Assembly: GCF_914767665.1 (NCBI RefSeq)
Contig: NC_059506.1
Location: 18,205,825 to 18,269,824 of the forward strand
From: Harmonia axyridis
Lineage: Eukaryota > Arthropoda > Insecta > Coleoptera > Coccinellidae
Direction of reading: 5' to 3'
DNA: 64,000 nt
How positions within the stretch are numbered: the stretch's first letter is position 1; each line of letters starts with the position of its first letter. The notes below the pieces were generated by a model, which saw only the letters and a program-made list of their open reading frames with translations, did no database searches and had not been told where the DNA came from. Both the position numbers and the translations under genes were made by a program. Positions 1-7,658 of this stretch are shown piece by piece.

Positions 1-2
1 GT

Positions 3-158
3 TTGAATAGATATGTTGTCACTGCACCGATAGACAAAAAAGATTTATTATATAGCTCAGAATTCTGGCCAAATGGAGTAGGGGTCAAACGTTTTGATTT
101 TGATAAACATAGAGAATTCCTACAAACACTAAACATACAAAAAGAACCTTCTTTTTAG
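3..158 (+). CDS. ORF1 (Gag-like protein) of retrotransposon A, C-terminal end only
   Basis: The frame is open from the window edge and ends at TAG 156-158, giving the last 51 residues. The peptide contains SSEFWPNGV followed by VKRFDFD, which resembles the C-terminal end of ORF1 nucleic-acid-binding proteins in insect CR1/Jockey-like elements (recognition by pattern, not by search). ORF1 proteins of this class coat the element RNA. Its position just before the endonuclease/RT ORF supports the call. The ORF2 reading frame is already open from 113, so the two frames overlap by 46 bp. Confidence 0.6.
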   Translation: MNRYVVTAPIDKKDLLYSSEFWPNGVGVKRFDFDKHREFLQTLNIQKEPSF

Positions 159-217
159 TAGATACACCTGCTGGTATATCACAGAGAAATACACAAAGAC
201 AAAATGAACATCCGAAT

Positions 218-1803
218 ATGTCTAATAAATTTGGGATTTTACATCAAAATGTTAGATCCATAGGTAATGCCAAAGAACTTTTAGAAGAAGCACTGAAGGA
301 GAATGAGGAAGTGAAGGTGTTGTGTATATCAGAACATTGGAAGACAGAAGAACAGCTTCAATATCATGCAATAGCAAACTTTACATTGCAAACACACTTC
401 TGCAGGGCGGAAAAAGAACATGGGGGAGTAGCCATCTACACCAAAAATGGGTTTCAAGTAAAGGAGAGGAAAGACATCAAAAAGATCTCAAAAAAAGGAA
501 AATTTGAATGTGTGGCAGTTGAATATTATATAGGAAAAAGTAAACAGGTCTGCGTCGCTGTATACAATGACGGAAATGATGATATATTGACTGAGGGTAT
601 GGAAAAAATTTTACAAAAATTACACAATGAAGATGTGAAAGTGGTAATAGCAGGGGATTTCAATATAAATATGGAAAAAAAATCAAGTAAAAGACGCAAC
701 ATACTAGATTTGATGGGGACATATAATGTAGAGCAGACAATTAATCAACCGACCCGAATAACAGGGAACTCAGCAACATGCATTGATGGTATTTTTACAA
801 ATAGTGAATTACTATATGAAGTCAGCATTTTTGATGCACACATATCCGATCACACAGCCCAAAAAATAGTATTCACCATTGATCAGGAAGAAACGAAGTT
901 CAAATACAGACGTATGTTTTCAGAGAGAAATTTTCAACTCTTCAAGGATGCACTGAGAGAACAAAATTGGGATTCTCTGTATGAAATTAATAAGAAAGAC
1001 ATAAATAGCCAGTTTGATCACTTTCACACGTTATACCAGGAAATTTTCAATAAATTATTCCCAATCAAAAAAATTAAAGTGAGAGGAAAACCAAAAATGG
1101 ATAAAATGGATCCTGAAACTGCAACCATTAAAGAGAAATTGGATATACTGCTAACGTTAAGCACACACGATGAATCGTTCAGGGAAATGTATAGAAAAAC
1201 AAAATTAGAATATGATAATCATTTGAAAAGGAGAACAAAAGATAAATTCGACAGGAAAATCAAAACATCTGAAAATAAAAATAAAACTATGTGGTCTTTC
1301 ATAAAATCAATGAATAACTCTCAGAAAACAAATCAATTTCAAGTGAATGGAGATCCAACCCATATTGTCAATGATATGAACACCTTTTTCATAAATGCAG
1401 CTACAAGACTCACAGCAAATATAACAAGAAACAGGAGTGAATACCAGTATGTGGAAGAAAATAAATCCTTGTTACTGAGACCAATAAATTTAGAAGTAAC
1501 CAAAGAAATTATAACATCGTTGAAAAATAAAGATACAAGTGGATATGATGGAATATCAAGCAAAATAATAAAACAGACAGCTGAGGAAATAGTTAAACCT
1601 ATGAATCACATTATAAACAACTCCCTCAAATGTGGTATTTTTCCAGAAAGAATGAAAATAGCAATAGTCAAACCAATACATAAAAAAGGTGACGTTAATG
1701 AATACGGAAATTACAGGCCAATAAGCATCTTACCAAGCTTCTCAAAGATACTAGAAATAGCATATTGTAGGCAGATCATGAATTTCTTAACAGAAAATGG
1801 GAA
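218..1803 (+). pseudogene. ORF2 of retrotransposon A, 5' part: APE endonuclease and start of reverse transcriptase
   Basis: ORF2 makes the endonuclease that nicks target DNA and the reverse transcriptase that copies the element RNA onto the nick. Endonuclease motifs in order: QNVRS at residues 10-14, SEHW with the catalytic Glu at 38-41, GDFN at 146-149, CIDGIF near 188-193 and the catalytic SDH at 210-212. After a lysine-rich linker the RT begins near residue 430 with SGYDGIS, then the KPIHKKGD and NYRPISILPSFSKI blocks. The frame is lost between about 1790 and 1806: the original frame runs on to a stop at 1868-1870, while the continuation of the RT (SQHGYRKGKS) is in the next frame from 1804. 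The first ATG of the frame is at 218, but the frame is open from 113 without a stop. Confidence 0.9.
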
Positions 1804-2742
1804 AGTCAGCATGGATATCGAAAGGGAAAATCGATTCAAACGGCTATTTTCAGGTTTGTATCGAAAATAGTGGAAGCATTTGAAAACAAGGAATGTGCAA
1901 TGGGAATTTTTTTGGATTTGACTAAAGCATATGACTGTTTGAGTGTAGATGAGTTGATGAGAAAATTAGAAAAATATGGCATACGAGGACCGGCTTTGAA
2001 ATGGGCAAAGTCATATTTTGCATCTAGGAAACAAATGGTACAAGTGGAGTCACAGGGAAGAGTGTTCAATTCGGAATTGGAGGAAATCATTTTGGGAATT
2101 CCGCAAGGTAGTATAGCTGGCCCCCTTTTCTTCTTAATATACATAAATGATTTTGATGAATGCCTTGGAGTTGAAGAAGGGCAGGTGATTGCAGCAAATT
2201 ATGTGGATGACACGAATCTATTAGCTATTCATAAGATTTTTTCAGAACTAAGGATGATGAGCGAAAAATTGATAAAAGAGAGTGAAAATTGGTTTGAGAT
2301 GAACAACTTAGTACTCAACAAAGAAAAGACACGTTTGGTACTTTTCACACCCTCTAACATGAATAGCGGAAATTTAAGTATAAACCAAAATACCAATTTG
2401 GTAGAAGAACACACCAAGTTACTAGGAATGTATATTGATTCGAATTTAAATCGGAATGAACACGTGAATTACTTAAGAGGAAAGTTAAGAACAAATATCT
2501 ATGGCCTGAGGACAATGGCACGATACATTGGATATGAAGCCCTGAAAGCTCTGTATCACGCGACGATAGAGTCAAGGCTGAGATTTGGAATGATTTTCTA
2601 TGGAACATCGAATAAAGAAGATTTGTTCATATTGCAGAAGAAAGCACTTAGAATAGTAAACAATCTGAAATACAATGAATCATGTAGAACTTACTTCAAG
2701 AAAAATGGAATACTGACAATATATGCCTTATATATACATGAG
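1804..2742 (+). pseudogene. ORF2 of retrotransposon A, middle part: reverse transcriptase palm and thumb
   Basis: Frame-shifted continuation of the RT. Visible blocks: SQHGYRKGKS, motif A FLDLTKAYD, motif B GIPQGSIAGPL, catalytic motif C YVDD (usual insect non-LTR form is YADD, so this is a variant with both Asp retained), motif D-like LNKEKTRLVLF, and the thumb/connection segment with LLGMYID and KALRIVN. The frame is cut at 2742, after the codons for His-Glu, by the terminal inverted repeat of the DNA element. Taken past that point it only translates transposon sequence up to a stop at 2782. The first ATG in this frame, at 1909, is inside motif A, so no independent protein is expected. Confidence 0.88.
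2735..2742 (+). repeat. Left 8-bp target site duplication TACATGAG
   Basis: Identical to 6047-6054; the two copies bracket the terminal inverted repeats, and removing one copy plus the insertion restores the ORF2 frame of element A. Confidence 0.9.
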
Positions 2743-2757
2743 CATGGGCGCCCGCAG
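2743..2757 (+). repeat. Left terminal inverted repeat of DNA transposon
   Basis: CATGGGCGCCCGCAG; exact reverse complement at 6032-6046. Confidence 0.9.
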
Positions 2758-2764
2758 AAATTTT

Positions 2765-2777
2765 TCTCAGGGGGGGC
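2765..2777 (+). repeat. 13-bp direct repeat TCTCAGGGGGGGC, left copy
   Basis: Same sequence and orientation as 5997-6009. The right copy sits exactly at the truncated 5' end of element B, so the pair may be the target duplication of an insertion spanning 2778-5996. Confidence 0.65.
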
Positions 2778-2912
2778 AAAATGAAAATTATTGAAAAACG
2801 ATAAGGCGTCCATGATTGTCGTAGGCGACATCAGTATTCCGTTTCTTTCTATTTCTGTATTTATATTTATCACCAGCGTCTACTCTGAATTTCAAAAGAT
2901 CACTAGAATTGG
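2778..2912. other. Gene-free sequence between transposon end and inverted-repeat element
   Basis: AT-rich; no ORF, RNA gene or internal repeat recognised. Confidence 0.5.
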
Positions 2913-3284
2913 TACAGGGTGGACAAAAATTCAATAGTTTCGTAAAATAACGCATAATTTTCTTTATTAGTTAAATTAACAATACTTATTGTCTAGCGCT
3001 AATTGGTTTGAATGTAACACCCTGTAGTTTGTTAAATTTTTAGACTAATGAAAATGAGCTGTTTCCAAACATGTTTGGTACTTGTGGTGTAGCAGACAGA
3101 ATATGAAAGAAATTATTTCTTATTTTTATACATTTTTATTAATCTAAAAATGTAACAAACTACAGGGTGTTAAATTCAAACCAATTGCCGTATTTTTGAT
3201 AATATTGTTAATTTAACTAATAAAGAATGTTACGCGTCACTTTATGAGCACACACAAAACTATTGTATTTTTGTCCACCCTGTA
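2913..3284. mobile_element. Composite inverted-repeat (MITE-like) element with TACAGGGTG ends
   Basis: Two long imperfect inverted arms, about 2907-3054 and 3133-3290, enclose a short spacer with a perfect 14-bp palindrome at 3065-3078. The outer ends read TACAGGGTGGACAAAAAT and its complement. Each arm also contains the same terminal motif pointing inward (3018-3026 and 3161-3169), so each arm looks like a mini-element of 114-124 bp with its own inverted ends. The flanking bases AATTGG and CCAATT make the implied target AATTGGTACCAATT, itself a palindrome with TA at the centre, consistent with a Tc1/mariner-type TA duplication (family inferred). No coding capacity. Confidence 0.75.
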
Positions 3285-3761
3285 CCAATTGGAATCAATA
3301 TGTGATACATTTTTGGAATCTGCTCAGCCAGAGTAATCGGAAAATTGAGACAAATTGGGGTGTTCCTTTAAAAAAAAATGACGCTGACGTCATTACTCGA
3401 AAGTTATTCACCCTTTATATTAGATTATTATTTTAAAATACGGTAAATTAAAATAAAAAATCGACGTGTTTCAGGATTATTTCTTAAAATGGTCTGTTTA
3501 GCTAAAAATGAATTTTGTTCCATACTTAACGGTTACGGACGCAGTGTATAAGATGAATTTATAAACAAATTGACACGCATGGAGTGTTTTCGGTTCCATG
3601 AATTTTCTCCACCCAAAAAGTGCTCAACGCGCCTAAGAAAGTTTTCAATTCAAAAAATACCTCTGCCGATTATGGATTATATGTATACTATGTAATTCCA
3701 TTGAAAACCGGAAAATAGTTGTGAATCTATTACTTTCCTTTTTTCCTTGCCCTTTGGATTG
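3285..3761. other. Gene-free stretch between inverted-repeat element and element B
   Basis: About 480 bp of AT-rich sequence with short homopolymers. I see no ORF, promoter or RNA gene. It could be the remnant of a larger DNA transposon or flanking DNA carried along with element B. Confidence 0.5.
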
Positions 3762-5998
3762 AGAATAGAATAGAATAGAATAGAAATTTATTAATTGTAA
3801 AAATGCTACAAATATAACAAGTTGATATATACTACAGCAAAGTACAACAAGTCAAGAAGAAAGCATGATTCTCACAGCTCCGGTTGATAATTTCTACACC
3901 ATGTATAAAATTCAGCCAAATTATAGGGTTCGCTGTTTATAATGAATCTTTTCAATATTCTCTTGAAACGTTCAAGTTTTCTGGATTTCAGCATATCTGA
4001 AGGAAGTGAGTTCAATAGCTTGATACACATGAAATGCACACCCTTTTGTGATAATGTAAGGGAGTGAAGCGGATAATGATAAGGGTAGAGTCGTCGGGTG
4101 TTATTTTGATTTTCAAACTCCTCAAAGAATTTGGGATGATCCAGAATGAAACATATGCACTTGTACACATACATTCCAGGCAATGTCATTAGCCCTGCCT
4201 CCTTAAAGTGCCCTCTGCAGGATTCTCGAAAACCAAGCCCCAGCAGTACCCGTAGTGCTTGCTTTTGAGCAATGAATATTCTATCGTTCAGTGATGAGCC
4301 TCCCCAGAAAATTATTCCATACGTGAGAAGCGATTCGATTTGGGAGCAGTATATTATTCTCAGGATGTTGGCATCAATTTGAAATTTCAGAACCCTCAAG
4401 CTGTAAATAGAGGAGTTCAACTTCTTAATTAAAATGCGACTGTGTTCTTTCCATTTGAGGTTCTCATCAAGATGTATACCCAGAAATCTTGTGGTATTCT
4501 CCAACATTACAGTCTGCCCTCTGCACTCAAAGCTGTTTGGGAAAAGTAAATTATTTCTATCTGTACGGAAGGCTACACACTCCGTCTTAGTCATGTTCAG
4601 CTGCAAACTATTCTGTTCACACCACTTCTTCGTCTGAGTTAAAGCGTTCTGTGCTTCATAAATGAGGTTACTGATTTTATGTGATCTAATCATTATGTTT
4701 GTGTCGTCAGCATACAATACTGATTCCCAAGAGTGCTCCCTGAGGACCTCTGGCAAGTCATTTATGTAAAGGACGAAAAGAAGCGGTCCAAGAATACTTC
4801 CCTGAGGTACGCCTCTCGCTATCTTCTTCACAGTGGAGTTGTATTCCCTACCATCCATACATATAGCAACCTGTTGCGTTCTATTCTGCAAATAGTTTAG
4901 GATGAGATGAAGTTGTTTGTCTCTGATGCCATATCTTTCGAGTTTGTGTATAAGTATGGAATGATCAACATTATCAAAGGCTTTAGATAAGTCGAGAAAC
5001 AAACAAAGAGGTACTTCACCAGCTTCTATTGAATTTATGATGGAGGTAATAAATTGAAAAATTGCAGTTTCAGTGCTTCTACCAGAAAGGAAACCATGTT
5101 GTGACTTGTCGAACGCATGGAACTTTCCGAAAAACTTGATCAAACGTTGCGCCAATATTTTCTCAAAGATCTTGGAGAAAGAATTCAGAATACTGATCGG
5201 GCGGTAGTTACCAAGGTGCTCAGCGTCCCCCTTTTTTAATAGTGGTTTGATAATTGCCATTTTCAATCTATCAGGGAAAACCCCCTCTATGAAAGATTTG
5301 TTGATAATTCGGCTAAGAGGTTCAGCTATTATGTGAGCAGAGTCCTTTATAATTCTCATAGGAATTCCATCATAGCCAGTTGAATTCTTATTTTTTAGGC
5401 TTTTTATGCATGAGAGTACCTCTCCTTCAGTTACAGGAAATACATAGAAAGAATTTTCAATCTTCTTAATTCCAGAAAAAGAATTCTCTTGAACTAAATT
5501 GATGTACCCAGCTTCATTGCTTTGGAAAAGGATATTGAATTTTTCAGCAATTTCCTGCAGATTACCATCGGGTAAGATACTTGTTTTGGGCCTTTTTTTA
5601 CTTGGTTTCAAGTCATTTATGATTTGCCAGGTGGTCTTAGGTCTATTTGCAGAATTTTCTATCAAGTTACCATAATAGTTCCGCTTATCCCTGCAAATGG
5701 CTATGTCGTAGTCTCGCTTTGCTCTTTTATACATTTCAACGAAGTCTGTGTTGATGCAAGATATCACAAAAAGGCTGTCAAGATGTTGCTTTAGTTTGAA
5801 TAACTCTGGGGATTCTTTGTATCGTTTAGAATTGATTGGAACTTTTTTTGTTAGCAATGGAAAATGGTCATTGAAAGTAGTTATGAAGAAATCGGAAAAC
5901 TCATTCCATGTTTCATTTACACCCTGGGCTGCAACATTTCCAATGGGGCCGAAAGCAATATTGAGGGTGTTGTGCTGAAAAATGAGGCATTCAAAATC
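3762..5998 (-). mobile_element. Non-LTR retrotransposon B, 5'-truncated
   Basis: Minus-strand element. Its 3' end is marked by a short 3' UTR, AATAAA (complement of 3787-3792) and a pentanucleotide tail that reads (GAATA)n on the + strand at about 3762-3785. The 5' end is cut at about 5996-5998: the reading frame is open to that point and runs directly into the G-rich transposon sequence. The endonuclease domain and ORF1 are absent, as expected from incomplete reverse transcription. Its RT is clearly related to that of element A but belongs to a different family. Confidence 0.88.
3872..5998 (-). CDS. ORF2 of retrotransposon B, reverse transcriptase part, N-terminus missing
   Basis: Open for 708 codons without stop or frameshift. 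The first ATG lies at 5857 and gives 661 residues, but 47 codons upstream (including GPIGNVAAQGVNETW) belong to the same ORF2 linker, so the ATG is internal to the original protein. RT blocks, numbered from that Met: STGYDGIP near 159-165, GNYRPISILNSFSKI near 216-230, SQHGFLSGRSTETAIF near 252-267, motif A FLDLSKAFD 287-295, motif B PQGSILGPL 351-359 and catalytic YADD 382-385; the C-terminus ends with LLNSLPSDM and SEPYNLAEFYT. All catalytic Asp are present. With no endonuclease and no promoter this is a fossil fragment, though its intact frame suggests a recent insertion. Confidence 0.85.
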   Translation of the reverse strand, partial: DFECLIFQHNTLNIAFGPIGNVAAQGVNETWNEFSDFFITTFNDHFPLLTKKVPINSKRYKESPELFKLKQHLDSLFVISCINTDFVEMYKRAKRDYDIAICRDKRNYYGNLIENSANRPKTTWQIINDLKPSKKRPKTSILPDGNLQEIAEKFNILFQSNEAGYINLVQENSFSGIKKIENSFYVFPVTEGEVLSCIKSLKNKNSTGYDGIPMRIIKDSAHIIAEPLSRIINKSFIEGVFPDRLKMAIIKPLLKKGDAEHLGNYRPISILNSFSKIFEKILAQRLIKFFGKFHAFDKSQHGFLSGRSTETAIFQFITSIINSIEAGEVPLCLFLDLSKAFDNVDHSILIHKLERYGIRDKQLHLILNYLQNRTQQVAICMDGREYNSTVKKIARGVPQGSILGPLLFVLYINDLPEVLREHSWESVLYADDTNIMIRSHKISNLIYEAQNALTQTKKWCEQNSLQLNMTKTECVAFRTDRNNLLFPNSFECRGQTVMLENTTRFLGIHLDENLKWKEHSRILIKKLNSSIYSLRVLKFQIDANILRIIYCSQIESLLTYGIIFWGGSSLNDRIFIAQKQALRVLLGLGFRESCRGHFKEAGLMTLPGMYVYKCICFILDHPKFFEEFENQNNTRRLYPYHYPLHSLTLSQKGVHFMCIKLLNSLPSDMLKSRKLERFKRILKRFIINSEPYNLAEFYTWCRNYQPEL

Positions 5999-6009
5999 TC
6001 AGGGGGGGC
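5997..6009 (+). repeat. 13-bp direct repeat TCTCAGGGGGGGC, right copy
   Basis: Matches 2765-2777. It overlaps the start of the 24-bp palindrome at 6000-6023, in which seven G and seven C flank a CCATGG centre. Confidence 0.65.
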
Positions 6010-6031
6010 CATGGCCCCCCCTGGCCTCCCC

Positions 6032-6046
6032 CTGCGGGCGCCCATG
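6032..6046 (-). repeat. Right terminal inverted repeat of DNA transposon
   Basis: Exact reverse complement of 2743-2757. Confidence 0.9.
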
Positions 6047-6054
6047 TACATGAG
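6047..6054 (+). repeat. Right 8-bp target site duplication TACATGAG
   Basis: Second copy of the duplication at 2735-2742. Confidence 0.9.
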
Positions 6055-6318
6055 TGCTTGTTTATGAAGAAAAACGACCATCTTTTCCAAAAATATCGAA
6101 ATGAAAAATCATTCCACGAAACTAGAAGTTTGGACTACATATTTCCCAAATTCAAATTAACAACAAGCCAAAAACAAGTGGAATACAGATGCCTGAAACT
6201 TTTCAATTCATTGCCTGGCAATATAAAAGCAATTCAGGACACCAGAACTTTCAAGAAGAAAATATACAAGTTCCTATTAAATTTAGAGCCCTATAATATG
6301 GCAAGTTATACGGGATAA
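6047..6318 (+). pseudogene. ORF2 of retrotransposon A, C-terminal part after the insertion
   Basis: The frame resumes at the second copy of the 8-bp target duplication; removing the insertion and one duplication copy joins His-Glu (2737-2742) to Cys-Leu-Phe-Met in frame. The C-terminal segment contains LKLFNSLPGNIKAI and ends LEPYNMASYTG before TAA at 6316-6318. The matching blocks LLNSLPSDM and SEPYNLAEFYT occur at the C-terminus of element B, which confirms that this is the end of an ORF2 of the same broad group. Confidence 0.88.
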
Positions 6319-6420
6319 AATATATATATATGACACTGTTTCACTTCATTTTCATGATTTTGTTATGTAATATGATTTGAAATAAAGTACGATTTATTAT
6401 TATTTATTATTATTATTATT
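6319..6420 (+). other. 3' UTR and (TTA)n tail of retrotransposon A
   Basis: About 100 bp of AT-rich 3' UTR with an AATAAA signal at 6381-6386 and a terminal TTA/ATT microsatellite from about 6393 to 6420. Reverse transcription of such elements starts in the 3' microsatellite. The next base, 6421, is the ACTTTCTATTT motif of the tandem unit. Confidence 0.85.
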
Positions 6421-6787
6421 ACTTTCTATTTGGTGAAATAAATTATGAGGTATGAAGTATATACTTATTATACAAAAATGATGAATTCAATAAACACAAG
6501 GGACTAAAACGAATGATTGGATTTTTTTTGAACATCTTCAATTTTTCGAATATCAAATACTTTTGAAAATTTCCAATTTTTTTTCTGTCCATCATATTCT
6601 ATTTTACTGAGCTTTTATTTGAAGTGAATCATACTTGGAAAAGTCGATTCACACCAAAAACATAAATAAGCTTACATGGAACGTTTCGATATAGCGTGCA
6701 ACTCTAAGAAATTCAGATTTTTTTTCCAGAAACGAAAATTCCATTTGAACAAGATTTTGTTTAATCGTCTGTATATTCAATTATAGT

Positions 6788-6803
6788 TTATCAATAAGAT
6801 AAG
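6788..6803. promoter_or_regulatory. Inverted GATA-motif pair, distal
   Basis: TTATCA (6788-6793) followed by AGATAAG (6797-6803), two GATA-factor consensus sites facing each other, about 265 bp upstream of the TATA box in unit 1 and present in the other units. Confidence 0.4.
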
Positions 6804-6934
6804 AATAAATCGATGGTTGAAGTCATCCTTCTCTCTATAATATTCCTCATGATTTCTGTGTCATATCAATAAACAAGCGAATTCCAAATTCAAACATGAA
6901 AGGTCTCGAAAGTTCAGGTAGAATCAAACATGGT

Positions 6935-6981
6935 CTTATCAGTATATCGTATTACGAAGAGAAAGTCATTATACTGATAAG
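6935..6981. promoter_or_regulatory. 12-bp hairpin carrying a second inverted GATA pair
   Basis: Perfect inverted repeat CTTATCAGTATA (6935-6946) and TATACTGATAAG (6970-6981) with a 23-base loop. Each arm carries the canonical TGATAAG GATA site, 80-130 bp upstream of the TATA box. It is kept in nearly all units; three carry one change in an arm (near 21936 and 47777, TGATGAG; near 43656, CTCATCA). Confidence 0.5.
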
Positions 6982-7063
6982 GATTCAGTAATCTTTCTTC
7001 TGTCATTGGGCATGTGCGGTATCTGAAAAACAACATCGCTTTCTAAATGGTGTGTCCATATTG

Positions 7064-7071
7064 TATATAAT
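7064..7071 (+). promoter_or_regulatory. TATA box of unit 1 (TATATAAT)
   Basis: TATATAAT lies 166 bp before the first downstream ATG at 7230. A start of transcription near 7090-7100 is expected. Between it and 7230 there is no other ATG, which supports 7230 as translation start. The box is unchanged in all units I compared. Confidence 0.55.
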
Positions 7072-7229
7072 TTGGCTTTGGTGAACGTCTGACCTATTCA
7101 TAGTGAGGACACGTGAGTAGAAAACAAGCAAGAACCATAGAATTCAATAACTTATTGAAAAATTCTTCTAGTGTGGTTTATTTAATTTGGGTGTTGGAGT
7201 TGATCAGACTATCTGACATAACATTGAAT

Positions 7230-7658
7230 ATGGCTATCTCCATTGATATCGAAAATATAATACAACTTTGTATCAAGAAAATGAAAAATCATGTGAAGCA
7301 GCAGAATTTGTTGAAAAAGGTGTTAGTTAAATTAATCTGGAAGAAAGTGCTCACATATAGAGAGAAAAATTATGAATTGATAAATACTAGGACTAACAAT
7401 AATGACATTTGTGTCACAGAAGAAACGAAACAAGCGGCAAAAAATACGAGAATGGATCAAATTAAGACGAAAGAATTGACACAAAAATTAGATAAAGCTT
7501 ATGTGATGAAATATTTTCTTCAGAAGGCAGTTCAAGGCAGCAATGATTTGCAAACGACACGGGATATTTTAGCTAAATATTGCAATAATGAAGTGAATCC
7601 AGCTTTTCCAAGATGTCATTATTTCGTGCATAGGCTACCTAAACGAGCACTTAATTGA
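7230..7658 (+). CDS. Array ORF copy 1: small basic protein of unknown function, 142 aa
   Basis: I do not recognise this protein. The start was chosen at the first ATG after the TATA box, with A at -3 and G at +4. The open frame reaches back to 7107 (preceded by TGA at 7104-7106) but has no ATG, so a GTG start at 7113 giving 181 residues is unlikely in a eukaryote. Composition: 27 Lys/Arg against 14 Asp/Glu, four Cys, no signal peptide or membrane segment. Residues about 8-50 look like a basic amphipathic helix (IIQLCIKKM, LLKKVLVKLIWKKVL), the middle (52-73) is Asn/Thr-rich, 75-118 again look helical, and the C-terminus has CHYFVHR. A nucleic-acid- or protein-binding role is possible but is inference. 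Subtype Leu32, Ile78, Gln85. Confidence 0.6.
   Translation: MAISIDIENIIQLCIKKMKNHVKQQNLLKKVLVKLIWKKVLTYREKNYELINTRTNNNDICVTEETKQAAKNTRMDQIKTKELTQKLDKAYVMKYFLQKAVQGSNDLQTTRDILAKYCNNEVNPAFPRCHYFVHRLPKRALN

Larger units (their letters stand above)
2743..6046. mobile_element. TIR DNA transposon (hAT- or P-like ends), non-autonomous, filled by nested elements
   Basis: Perfect 15-bp terminal inverted repeats, CATGGGCGCCCGCAG at 2743-2757 and its complement at 6032-6046, flanked on both sides by the 8-bp target duplication TACATGAG (2735-2742 and 6047-6054). An 8-bp duplication is typical of hAT and P superfamilies; the family is not decided. Subterminal sequence is G/C-homopolymer rich, including a perfect 24-bp palindrome at 6000-6023. 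No transposase ORF is present: the interior consists of an inverted-repeat element, a gene-free stretch and non-LTR element B. Only about 35 bp on each side need be the original transposon (see the 13-bp direct repeat). Confidence 0.85.
1..6420 (+). mobile_element. Non-LTR retrotransposon A (5' end outside window, interrupted at 2743-6046)
   Basis: Two-ORF non-LTR element. Seen: the C-terminal end of an ORF1, an ORF2 with an APE-type endonuclease followed by a reverse transcriptase, a C-terminal tail without a recognisable RNase H domain, a stop at 6316-6318, AATAAA at 6381-6386 and a terminal (TTA)n tail to 6420. Microsatellite rather than poly(A) tails and this domain order are known from CR1/Jockey-group elements; the exact clade is not certain. 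The copy is dead: ORF2 has a frameshift near 1790-1806 and a 3.3-kb insertion. Its 3' end abuts the tandem array directly at 6420/6421. Its 5' target duplication lies outside the window. Confidence 0.9.

Noticed and set aside
2743..2784. C-terminal extension of the RT into HGRPQKFF
   Set aside because: This is translation of the terminal inverted repeat of the inserted DNA element, not part of the original protein.
322..2873. Short ORFs overlapping ORF2 of element A on both strands (for example 322-507, 1339-1563, 1836-2144, 2354-2608)
   Set aside because: They are shadows of the RT/endonuclease frame and lack any recognisable domain.
4434..6067. Plus-strand ORFs opposite element B (4434-4637, 5748-5978, 5864-6067)
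   Set aside because: They lie antisense to the intact RT frame or run into transposon-end sequence; no coding evidence.
6624..6652. Inverted repeat GTGAATC/GATTCAC in the unit spacer as a regulatory site
   Set aside because: Only 7 bp per arm in AT-rich DNA and altered in several units (GATTCAT, GATTCTC, GATTAAC); too weak to claim a function.
7113..7208. Possible small intron: GTGAGT at 7113 and TTGATCAG ending at 7208
   Set aside because: The donor is perfect, but with the TATA box at 7064 the first exon would be only some 15 nt, and the acceptor has a poor pyrimidine tract. It would not change the protein. Kept only as an idea to test with RNA-seq.
7113..7229. 181-residue version of the array ORF starting at GTG
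   Set aside because: GTG starts are a prokaryotic convention. The surrounding sequence is eukaryotic, there is no ATG in this part of the frame, and the first ATG after the TATA box is 7230 in good context.
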